NCBI GenBank assembly: GCA_001792895.1
Contig: MARA01000047.1
Location: forward strand, 1-64,000
DNA from: Lentinus brumalis
Lineage: Eukaryota > Basidiomycota > Agaricomycetes > Polyporales > Polyporaceae
DNA length: 64,000 nt
Direction of reading: 5' to 3'
Positions 22,701 to 34,700 of this stretch are shown one piece after another; within the stretch, counting starts at the first letter, position 1, and each line of letters opens with the position of its first letter. The notes beneath the pieces were generated by a model. That model was not told where the DNA came from. It did not search any database and worked only from the letters and a program-made list of their open reading frames with translations. The position numbers were made by a program, and so were the translations under genes.

Positions 22701-25700
22701 CTTGTCGGAAAAGTGTCGCATCTGACAGGAGGGCGTTGATTTGGTCACCGAGGAGGTTATGGGGATTGCCGCCGTGGAGCGGATCGAGCATGAACATGAG
22801 CTGCAGGGAGAGGTGTTAGAACAGCTGTTCACAGTGTAACTCCGCGGCCGAGCGGGCGACCGCTCGAAGTATGTATTCACCCTTCGTGCCCTATCTCTTG
22901 GCACGAGCGGGCGACCGCTCGCACCGTAACTCTGGGGCCGAGCGGGCGACCGCTCGGAGCACGTCCATGGCATGAGCGGGCGACCGCTCGCACACCAGTA
23001 GTATCCATACTTGTAATACAAACTACCAAGAACCTGTGCATATGGTTGTGTATTTTATGGGCTATTATAGTACAAGCTCCGAATACAAGCAGGGGCTTGT
23101 ATAAACTCCTCTGTTGTATTATAGGTGCTTCTGGCTTGTCATAACTATATGACAAGTCAACAGGGATTGTATATAGCTTGTAAAAAGCGTAGTAGGTGTA
23201 ATAGGGAGCTTGTTTTACTCCGGTTGTAATATCTCTACAACCTAGTATATCCCTTGTAAATGGCTGTAAGCAGGTCAATCAATCAGATACAAATCGGGCA
23301 GATCTGATGGTAAGATGTGATGGACCAGGGATATGGGCTTGTAAATGGTTGTAATTGACGGATCAAGATTCAGCAACCTGCCTGTTCTGGCAGTGCTTGT
23401 AATTGGAGTTACTCTAGCTTGTAAAATCCCTGCCCAGGTGCCCTCCAGCCTTGTAAAAGCCCTTGTATAATTTCTGGGCTGCTCGATTGTGCCTGGAATA
23501 ATACAATCGGGCTTGTACAATCGTGCTCAGGTGCCCTCCAGCCTTGTAAAAGCCCTTGTATAATTTCTGGGCTGCTCGATTGTGCCTGGAATAATACAAT
23601 CGGGCTTGTACAATCGTGCTCAGGTGCCCTCCAGCCTTGTAAAAGCCCTTGTATAATTTCTGGGCTGCTCGATTGTGCCTGGAATAATACAATCGGGCTT
23701 GTACAATCGTGCTCAGGTGCCCTCCAGCCTTGTAAAAGCCCTTGTATAATTTCTGGGCTGCTCGATTGTGCCTGGAATAGTACAATCGGGCTTGTACAAT
23801 CGTGCTCAGGTGCCCTCCAGCCTTGTAAAAGCCCTTGTATAATTTCTGGGCTGCTCGATTGTGCCTGGAATAATACAATCGGGCTTGTACAATCGTGCTC
23901 AGGTGCCCTCCAGCCTTGTAAAAGCCCTTGTATAATTTCTGGGCTGCTCGATTGTGCCTGGAATAATACAATCGGGCTTGTACAATCGTGCTCAGGTGCC
24001 CTCCAGCCTTGTAAAAGCCCTTGTATAATTTCTGGGCTGCTCGATTGTGCCTGGAATAATACAATCGGGCTTGTACAATCGTGCTCAGGTTAATACAATC
24101 CCTAATAAACTGATTTTAGACAGAAGAGGATCGTTCATCATGTATATGCATTGCGGTTCAATAGATACAAGTATTCTATGCTTCATCCTCATCCTCGGAA
24201 TCGGAGGCACTGGAATCCGAGTCCGAGTCTACTCCAGCACCTATACCAATCTCGCCATCATCTGTAGCAGCGGCAAACTTCCGTGGGCGTACCTTTCGCG
24301 CATCATCCTCATAAGGCAGGATCCACGCAGGAAGGGGGCCCATCTGACGGAGGAAGTTCACCCAAAAGGATGCGGTGCGACGTGCGAGAGCCTCATAAAC
24401 AGCCGCCTGCTTGTGCGCATAGATAGCCAATCCGCGACGGAGACGCAGCGATGCATCGGCGCGTCTTCCTGCTTGATTGCGCCACCATTGAGCCTTCCAA
24501 TGGAAGTACTCAATGACACGCCGCATCTCCTCGAGAAGAAGCTTCTTCTCCTCATCCCAGCGGTCAGCCCGCGCCTTGCAGCGAGCCCATTCCGCCCGCA
24601 TCGTCTCAGTAAACTCCTCCTCTCCAGCGGGCTCATTGCTGTCCGTGGCGGAGCGACCTGATGGCGACACGAGCCATATCCAACTCATCTGATACCGACC
24701 CTCGCTTGGAATGATTTCGTCATCTTCCCGACGCGGCCCTCGAAGGTCTGCATCCAAGAGCGGCCGATAGGTTGTCTGCCAGCCGCCGAGGGGGTCTAGC
24801 TTCACCATGGCGACCCGGGCCGCTCGATACCGTTCTGCTGCGCGTTTCTGCTTGTCCTTGAAACGCGTGAACAGGCTCTGCTGTCGAGTGAGGGACCGCT
24901 GGCCCAGGCCTACAACATTCATCTTCGAGAACTCTGAGATGGCGGCGAGAATACGTCGCACTCGACGGATCTCAGCCAGCGCATCGGCCATCTGAGCTTC
25001 CCGGAGGCGGCGTTCCTTGCTTTGTAAGCCGGACAGCGACGGGTTCGAGGCGAGGTGAGCGGGGAGCGCAGAGGGCAGCCAGAGCGGGACGAGCTCGGCT
25101 TTCATGGGGAGTTGCGGATCGGCTCCGGTTGTTACTGTCTCGGGAGGGCGTAATTCCACAACCATGGGCATATGTATCTTCTGAATCTCCTGCCACAGCT
25201 CGATTCGGCGCATCAGGAGGTTGCGCTTCTGTTGCAACGCCGCAAGTTCCGAGAAACTGCGACCGTTAGCAGCCCGAAGTCGGAGAGAGCGCCTTTGATA
25301 TCAGAGTCAGCGGACGCCGGCGGATGCGCACACGATGCGCAGCTGAGGTACGTACTGCTTGTCCTCAAGCTCCAGGCCGACCTGCAGAAATACGCCCGGC
25401 GTCGTATCATGCGGTGGCAGCTTGCCTTGCTGGGCCTCGGTTGCTTCCTCTTCATTGAGCTGCAACTTGACGGCTGCCAAGGAGATCGCTGCGGAGAGAT
25501 GTCAGTGATCTCCCCGTGCGATCGAACGGGCAAACATACACGCTGTGGGCTCCTGGTAAGGATCCGGGTTTGTCGGATCCTCCTCCCACGCACGTAACAT
25601 CTCTTCCCATCCTGCCATGACAGAGGACGGGATGCCGGCGGAGTAATCCTCAAACGCCTTACGCTGCTTGACGGCCATTACAGACGCCTCTTCCAAGGCT

Positions 25701-28700
25701 CGGAGCATGGTGAGACCTGCGAAACACGGTGAGGTTGACGCAGAGTTGTGAAGATGCAATATACGTACCCATAGCTAGTATCTTCTTCCAATTCCATGCT
25801 CCCCAGTGATCGTTGTAAACCTCGTGACACATGCCAAGCCCCATCTCGCGCGTACTTAAAGCGAGAGGGTTCATATGTGACCAGTGGGACTCGATACCTT
25901 CGCCGTAAGTGCGCCCGACCCATCGGAGGAAATTCAGGCACCATCGCGAGTGGGGCTCGCCGCCATGCACACGATAGTGCTTCTTCGGGATCGCGAAGCG
26001 GATCTCCTCGACCTTGGATCGGTCGATATGCATCTCTGGCGGGAAGTTCTCTTCCATCCGCCGGAAGAACTTCTTAGACCACTGGCAGGCGATGTCGTAC
26101 GAGAAGAGGAGCGCCGCGATGACGATCCCGAGGATCGTCGAGAAAACCAAATAGTCCATATTAGCATACCTGAAGACGGAGGTTATGTATGAGATGCTGA
26201 CAGCACGTTAGTCGATATGTCCGTACTTACCCTTCGCCAAGCTGTAGATCGCCGGCACCGTTTTTCCGGACCAGGGCATGGCGCGCGCAGAGGACAGCGC
26301 CAATGCCGGAGGCTATATAGCCCTCGCGCCGAAGATTCGCCTTCAGAATAGCATTGTGTTCCGCAGAGCAGCTATTCTCCTATGATTTAGCGAGTTAGCC
26401 AGTACATACACATATAGAGGGCGTCCACATACCTCTTTTTGAGCCTTGCATGCTTCCACGTGAGCCTGGTACGCGGTCTCCTCGACATAATACGACCATC
26501 CTGGCGCTAGCTCAACGTCTTCGAGTCCACGATCCTTGCACTGCGCCCGAAAGTTCGCGTCTATCATTAGATACAGTGTATAGATCCATCTAAAAGAGAA
26601 TAGCGTCAGCAAATGCGTCAAGGAACAAGTCCGAGAAGCGTCCGATAACTTACTTGATCGCGCGCGGCGCGTTCTCCCACCCCTCTGGGAGGTTCTTCCC
26701 TGGATGTGGACATGCCGGACACTCAACGACGAGCTCCCCGGGCTTCGTCGCCGCCGCCCCGGCCGGATCGTGCGCCCGACCAAACCTCTTCAGCATGGTC
26801 AGATGGCGCCATATGCGCATCGCATGGGACAGTTGCTTGTATCGGTTCTGGCACGTATGTCCGTCAGTGGGATTTTCTTCGCGGACATTGAAGGACTCAC
26901 CGGGACCTCCTGACCGCCCGAGTTGTCGGTAATCTTCTCAATCGACTTCCAGTAGTCATGCAGATTTGTCTTGCCTTGAAAGTTGAGTTCTTGGAATGTC
27001 TTCAGGAGGCGAAACGTGAAGACGGTCGCTGGGCGATCCATAGTTGCGGGGAACCACCCAAGGCGCATGAGCTGACGCCATTCAGCCGTTTCACTACCTT
27101 GTCCGTCGAGGCACTTGCAGAACCTGACACGGTGCGTATAGATTCCGGTCGAGTCACATACGACCACACGGCGGCCTACGGGCGACAAGTTCTTACACTT
27201 GCCCGGTCCGCTGTGTCCGACTTGGACCTTCATCCCGAGAGCCTCAAGAGAAGTCTTCGCAAACATCTTGCCATCCCAGACCTGCTCGGAAGAGAAAGGT
27301 CAGCGTACCTAGAAGCACGGAAGTAGAAGAGAGATCGCACCTCGACCCGGTGCAATAAGTCATGCGAGTGTTTCTCCAAGACACAGACCTTGCACCGTAT
27401 CGGCCGCAGGAAGCAGTCATGGCAGCGCACTACGGCCGCGCGCGTCTGGCAGATGTCGCACAAGAGGGTTTGAGAGTCGATAGCCTCGTCGCATCCCTCG
27501 TAGCAGAGGAGCTCATCGAGGAAGTCCTGTCTAGCGGGTAACCATGCGCGCACGCGATTCTACGCAAAATTCTGTCAGTTGTTATTCAAGTGAGACGCGA
27601 AAGAGACTACTTACGGCTGCCCGGAGGTCAGGTCTCGGCCGCTTCCTCTTCTTCGTGGGCGCAGAGCCAAGATGTTGCGGTTCGGCAAGACCCTCCGCCT
27701 GGTCCATCGGGAACGCCTCCATGATGGACTCGATTGTCGCCTCTGTACCGATGGGTGGGGAATTGTTCTCTTGCGCCGCCAGCTCCAAGGGATCAAGGCG
27801 GACCTCATGGCGCCCGCTTTGCTGTCCCACTTTGCCGGCAGAGTCGACATGATAGTCTACATGGTCGACGAGTATTGTGGGGGTTGGATTCGAGTCGCGC
27901 TCGCCGCTGCTACTAGGGTCCGCGATTTCGTACACTTCAAGGCGTGCTTTTTTGGACCGGGAACTTGCGCCGGGCTGCCTTCGTTTGCCAGAGCTCATCG
28001 TGTTGGTAGGAGCAGATAGTTGCACGGCTCGGGGCTGGCGAGAGCAGACAGTCGCGCGGGTCGGGGCGCCCAGATACAGCAGAGGGCCAAAGACGCGTGC
28101 GACGAAATAAGTAACCGCTTTGGGTTATGCATTGACAACGAGCACGGCCAGTACATGGTGTCTAAACAGGACTACAACGGCAGATACATGATGATTAAGC
28201 AAGCTCAGCGGCCTCGGCGTCGAGCGCATCAAGGTGAGCCTCAACTGCAGCCATCTGATACAGCACTTTGAAAGCCACAGCGGTGCACCGCGCCCAGTAG
28301 AAACGCACGCTGTAAGGATCCATGCCAGCCAACGTCCCCGCCATGAACAGCTCTATGGCGTCCAAGATACGATCACCTTCCGCCACCCACTCAACCTTCT
28401 GATCCTTCCAAACCGCGAGCTTTTGCTCCACCTTCTGAACCTCCTTGAACTCCGCGAGCATACGCGCGACGAAGTTGTCTCCTGACGGATTGCGCGAAAA
28501 GCCCCAGGTCTTGAGAGCACGATTAATGGCCGTCAGCTCGGGAACGACGTCGGCCATGGGGCTCGGGACGATGGGAATCACAGGGAGCGTCGCCGGGTCC
28601 CTGAGAAGAGCGTAAAGATGTGGGAGACTGGAGAGCGCATGTCGGCTACTCACATGTAGTATGGAAGGGCGACTGCTTCATCGTGCGAGAGGGCTGCAGC

Positions 28701-31700
28701 ATCGCGTCGAGCAAACTCTGCCGCGGACTCGGTCGTGCTTCTCTCGGCGAGACCAGCGTTTGGTGGCTCTTCAGGTGTCGTTACGCCTTCAGCCCCTCCC
28801 CCTGCTTGCTGGCTGTAGTTGTAGTAATCACTAGTGAGCTCAAACGCTTCGATGAGATGGTTGCCTGTGTAACATACCGAGCAAGCTTGCGCTTTTGGTA
28901 GTAGCGCGCGTTGCGAGCTCTGCGCGCCGCTGCTTTTTCCGCATCCTTCGAGTGTTGCTGACTGCACGTATATGATCTGCTAGTGAGCTCGGATGCGTCA
29001 GGAGACTGTTCGGAGAGCATACCGTGTCAGCTGGCCGTTCTGGTGGCGAACCTGGCGACCTCTGCCTGTCCGCGCCGCTAAAGTTTTGAGGTTTCTGGCA
29101 TCGACGTCGTAGGTGGCGGGGCACTTCATGATCTCAGCGGAGTAGCCAGAGTAGTCCAGGGCTGGTAGAGGGAGACAGAGAGGCTGACAACGGAGGGTGG
29201 AGACCAACGGGCCAGCGGAGTGGTGGTAAGACGCAAGTAAGACGCGGCAAGCGTCAGATGCAACTTGGCTTGCAAGACGCGGCGGCAAGCGTCAGACGCG
29301 TCTTACTCACTCCGTGGGCCTTTCCTGCCCAAGACTCCGATTGGATTATTATGCTACCACCCCCGAGTCTGCAATGATCTAGAGAGATATGTACGACACG
29401 GTCCCTGAAGCATCATACTGTACGAGTAACGACCGGGATGTGCGTGCTGCACGTAGTTAGAACTACTGATTTGTTCGTAAACCCTCTCCTCCAAGAATGG
29501 GCGGACCTTGAGCTTAGGCTTGGACAGAGCTTACAGAATAGGGACCTAGTGCACTACATACAAATTCAGGCCTGTCCTCCAAGCGGAAGACGCATCGAAA
29601 GCTAACGGTGCGACATGATTCATGAACTCCTTCCAAGCCGAGTACACATCACTACTTAATGAGCTGACGAACGCGCCCTTCGCGCTTGGCCCGGGTATAT
29701 AGCTCCTCAGCCTCCTCCTTGGTCTCGCAGGACTGGTAACGAGACCCGCGCACGTCAACATAATCCGCCATATCTACCCAATTGCGCCAAATCCCAACTC
29801 GTAGACCAGCAGTCACCACATACCACTTCCTGCCGCGTGGCGCATAGCCATCCTCGATATGTTCCACTGCGGCCACTCATCTCAGTCATCAGATTAATGG
29901 ATTGAACAGAAGAATACGTACGGCCTGGGATCCAGTCTACTCGGGCTTTTCCTCCGGCATGGATGGTGTACCGGACACCTCGCCCAGAACTGCCGCCGCG
30001 GTGAGTGGGTTCGCGATGCTGTCCCTGTCCAGATGAAGGAGCTGTCCGGGTGCGAGACGGAGATGCGGCAGCATGAGGCTCGACCGCCGACAGCTGACTA
30101 GCCAAGGGGGCGTTGTACACGTGGATAGGGGCTGTGGTTGCGTGCACATGGATGTTCACGGTGACCCCACGAAGGTCAGCCTCTGCCTCTCGGTTGCGTG
30201 AACGGCGGGGAGGAAGGCAGGAGGTTGCGAGAGCGGGGGAAGCGGGGGAGAAGAGCAGGGACTGCTCCCAATCTTCTCCGGCGATCGAGAGGTGGGCGAG
30301 ATCGGGGAGCGGCGCACCACCGGGCTCCTGGCTCGGCGTGTCGTTCTGATGCTCTCGCATCGTCTGAGTAGTAGCAACGCAGGTCAAAGAGAGCAACTTA
30401 GCAAGCACAGACGTACAGAAGACTCACTGTAGTTGAGCGAGCGGTCGGTTTGGTTGAAGGCGTGACAAAAGCGTGCGGGGGAGAGTTCAATGCCAGTGGT
30501 CTGAGTGCAGTGCGTGCCGGTCCCGCGCGAGAGTCCGTGGAGAATTGTACAATCCTCCCGTAAACTCCCGCAGCTGTCCCCTTTGCCTCGCGTCTCACCT
30601 CAGTACATACATACTCGTCTTCTCAGCAGGCGTCCAGCTCATCACTCTTTAAAAACTTTCATACTCCTGTTCTACGCGGGTATCATGGGACGTCGTCCAT
30701 TCGGCACACAGACAGAGCGCAACTGGCTCGACGAGCTCCATCCCGAGTTCGGGACCTCTCGCTCGAACTCCAAGTCAACCCCGTTCATGACGGCGATGTA
30801 TCAGCGCTACTTCGACCATTTCTATCCCGAGGTCCAGATTCCCGAAGGCGCGGATGAGAAGGAGGTCTTCTTCACCGCACTCCAGCCCGACGCGCAGGGT
30901 AATCCGGTGACGGTTTCTGTGTGGAAGCGAAAAGATGTGAGTCTCAAGTTTGTGGTCGTCATTCCTATATCGCTCACCAATGTGGCATCTAGCAACTGTA
31001 CTGGTACTTCTGGAATAACCGTGAAGAGAAAGTGAAAAAAGCGAAGGCGAAGAAGACCAGCCTCGACAGCCTGAAGCCGCCCAAGAAGCCGATCAAGCGA
31101 CAGGCCTATCAGGCTTACATCGACGTTTTCGGCGACCGCATTCTCCCTATCATCAAAGCTCGCTACCGCGAAGCCTTGGAGAAGATCCCGGAGGGCACGA
31201 AGAAGCCGGAGTGGGTCGCGTTCATGAGCGAGCACGCAAAGGCCATGCTCGCGCAGGAGCCGCAGGAGGTCCGTGACGAAGTGGAGCAGAAGCGTCGGAA
31301 GCCGTCGCAGGCGGACGGGCTCGACATGTTCAACGATCCCACGCCAGACGTGACGCCAGAAGACCTGCACAAACGCGCGGTGGACATCCAGGCGTGAGTA
31401 CAGACCGACATGTATACTGCGGCATAAGCTGACCTCTTTGCAGCCGGATCGACGACCTTCCGAAGCAACTCGCCGAGATTGCGAAGGGCCTTGAATCGAA
31501 TCTCGGCTGGAAGGTCAGCATCCAGACAGGCGGTCCCCGCCCAGACACGGGCAAGTACACCACACTCTCGTACGTCCCCACGACGTCAATCATATTGGAG
31601 GATGACTCACCTCGAGACAGGTACAACAGCGGCGAGACCGTCAACTTGGGCTATACATTTCCGGAGGCATGCAATCAATGGTCGAACTACAGGGAAAGTT

Positions 31701-34700
31701 ACAGCTCCTTCATGGTGAGCTGCTATAGTACGTTGAGCTTTGTACATACTCGAAAAGCTTTGATACTGATATGTACGACATTAGAGACGGGCACTGCAGA
31801 GAAGCTCGCGGACGCATACCGTTGGCAACCTCCGACACCAGATCTCGCGGAGCCCACGTCTCCCGGCTCCGCCGTGCCGTCGACATCCGATCCTGCGCCT
31901 ACAACCTCGAATCCTGATGATGGCTCCCCGAGTACTGCTGCGCCTGCTAGTACTGGGGCTCCGGTGTGTTCGTCCGACATCGCGACCACTGACTTGAACG
32001 GCGCGCGCGAGCTCGCGCGCAGCACAGCCACAGGCCAACCAGAGGCTACTACGGAAGTTCGGTCGGACGTGGCGTCAGCTTTGGACTATGAGAAGCAGAG
32101 GCAAGAGAACATACGCAAGAACATGGAGTTGATGAGGTCGCAAGGGTTGTTGGAGGCAGCGGAGGCATTGCAGAAGGGAGGCAAGAAGCGTGGGGGCGTC
32201 CCAAAGGTGCGAAGCATCAAACTCACACTCCCACGTCCGTCACGCCTCGTACTCGCGCCGCCCTCGCTGCTGCTACCACCAACACAACCACCACCACTGC
32301 TGTCGTCAACACTCCCACTTCCCCCGCTTCCCCTGCACCCCGCCCGAGGCTGTTACCAGCGAGGTCACCAACGTTTCGAAGCGCGCGCCCGGGTACCCGG
32401 TCGACGAAAACACCTCGCCGAAGGACAAGGACGTGCGCACGCTCAAGGACACGTCCGCGCCCTCTGCCGACAACATCAACGTCGGCAAGGAGATCTCCAG
32501 CAACACGTCCGGGGCCTCCGTCGATGAGGTGAACGCGCGCCAGGACGTGGACGCGTCGACCGTCAACAACGCGTCCAAGGACTCGGACACGCCCACGGCG
32601 TTCTCAATCTCCAACGGCACCTCCTTCACTGCGCCGCAAGTTCCAACCACTGCCTCACCCGCCCCGCCATCTACGACGACACCCTCAGGAGCTCCCCTGC
32701 CAGGTACACACAGCACGAATACTGCGTCACCGGCATCCCCGTCCCCTCCTGCACCAAGCTCCCCGCAGCCTCCTTTGGGCAATGCCACGGTGCTGCAGCT
32801 CATCGTCCTCGACGAGCGCGCCCCCGATTGGCTTCGAGATGCCCTCGACTACTTCGAGTATCTCGCTGGTGGTGGGGCGGCATGGGCGGAACTCGTCAAT
32901 ACGTGGCAGAGGTTCGAGATGCACATGGGTTATCCCGATAGCCGGGTACGTCATTGTACATCTCTGTTCCACGCGAAGTACTTACACAGTATCTGGTGCA
33001 GAAGAAGCAGCATCATTTGCCTACGACGCTTCGCCCCGAGGAGGTGGCGCAATGGATGAAGGAGGGCCGAGACTACGAGAAGCTCCCCGTCATCGCTGAC
33101 CCTGTCGACTACGGCGCGAGATGGAAGGCGTGGTGGGCTTCCTTACAGCCTGCCTGCCGTCGCGTCAAGGGCGCATGGCCTTCCTTGGCCCGTGTCGCCC
33201 CTACAGAAGCTGCGGAGTGGGAGAATGTGTGGCGCGGCGGTCCATGCGGACTGTTCCTCGTCCTCAGCGCGCTCTCATGGTGGTTATGGAAGGTGACCGA
33301 CGACGGAGGACCGTTCAACGACATACATGCCATGATCCAAGACGTCACCTGGGTGCTTCAAACCGCCATGGATGCTCACAACGTCAAGCATGCCGCGGGC
33401 GACGCTGCTGAAGGCGCTCCTTCTGAGAAGCGCATCCGTCTTGAGTGATGATATAACCCCGCAGTGTTACAAATCCCCTCGAAGTACGTATTTCGTTTCT
33501 CTTGCCCGATCCCTGCGAGTATCCCTATCCCTATCTCTTCTTTGTTGCCCCTTCTCCCTCCCTCTTCTCATCATTGTCTCTTTCTCCCTCCCTCGCTGTC
33601 ATCTGTCATTTTCACCCGTCCTCCCTCCCTCCCTCGTTTTCATCTCCTATCTTCACCCGTCCTCCCTCAATGCTTTGTAGTACCTGTCATTTACGCTGAT
33701 ACTTGGCACTGTTGGTGTGGATGTTTGAGTTCCCGTAGCAGTGCAGTTATGTATGTAGTCGCTTTACTCAATGATACCGCGACTGCGTCCTGCCAAAGTG
33801 AAGTACGACAAATAGGCGCTGGGGACCGCAGTCCAGCACAGCTTTGCGCGCTTGTGCATAGAAAGCGGCTACAACGCGCGTATAAGTGTTTGCTACAACT
33901 CTGTATGATACTTACTGTGCTCTCCCACCAGGCCTCACAGGCGCGTCACTCGTCTCTTTCGGTCTCATTCACATGCTGTCCGTTTGCCACGCGATTTGGT
34001 GAGCATGTTTATTGCATGCTGTTGTACCCTTTCCCAGAATTGACAGTAAAATGGTTGCAGTTGCATGGAGATATGGCCAGCACCAGAATGCACTGGAATC
34101 AGGAGCCCAGAAATGATTGAGGGCTTTCACCAGCCCGATTGTAGTATTCCAGGCACAATCGAGCAGCCCAGAAATTATACAAGGGCTTTTACAAGGCTGG
34201 AGGGCACCTGAGCACGATTGTACAAGCCCGATTGTATTATTCCAGGCACAATCGAGCAGCCCAGAAATTATACAAGGGCTTTTACAAGGCTGGAGGGCAC
34301 CTGAGCACGATTGTACAAGCCCGATTGTATTATTCCAGGCACAATCGAGCAGCCCAGAAATTATACAAGGGCTTTTACAAGGCTGGAGGGCACCTGAGCA
34401 CGATTGTACAAGCCCGATTGTACTATTCCAGGCACAATCGAGCAGCCCAGAAATTATACAAGGGCTTTTACAAGGCTGGAGGGCACCTGAGCACGATTGT
34501 ACAAGCCCGATTGTATTATTCCAGGCACAATCGAGCAGCCCAGAAATTATACAAGGGCTTTTACAAGGCTGGAGGGCACCTGAGCACGATTGTACAAGCC
34601 CGATTGTATTATTCCAGGCACAATCGAGCAGCCCAGAAATTATACAAGGGCTTTTACAAGGCTGGAGGGCACCTGAGCACGATTGTACAAGCCCGATTGT

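Noticed and set aside
139..33084. The large inverted repeat as a centromere core or an engineered palindrome
   Set aside because: Both arms are explained as transposon copies, one with exact tips and target duplication.
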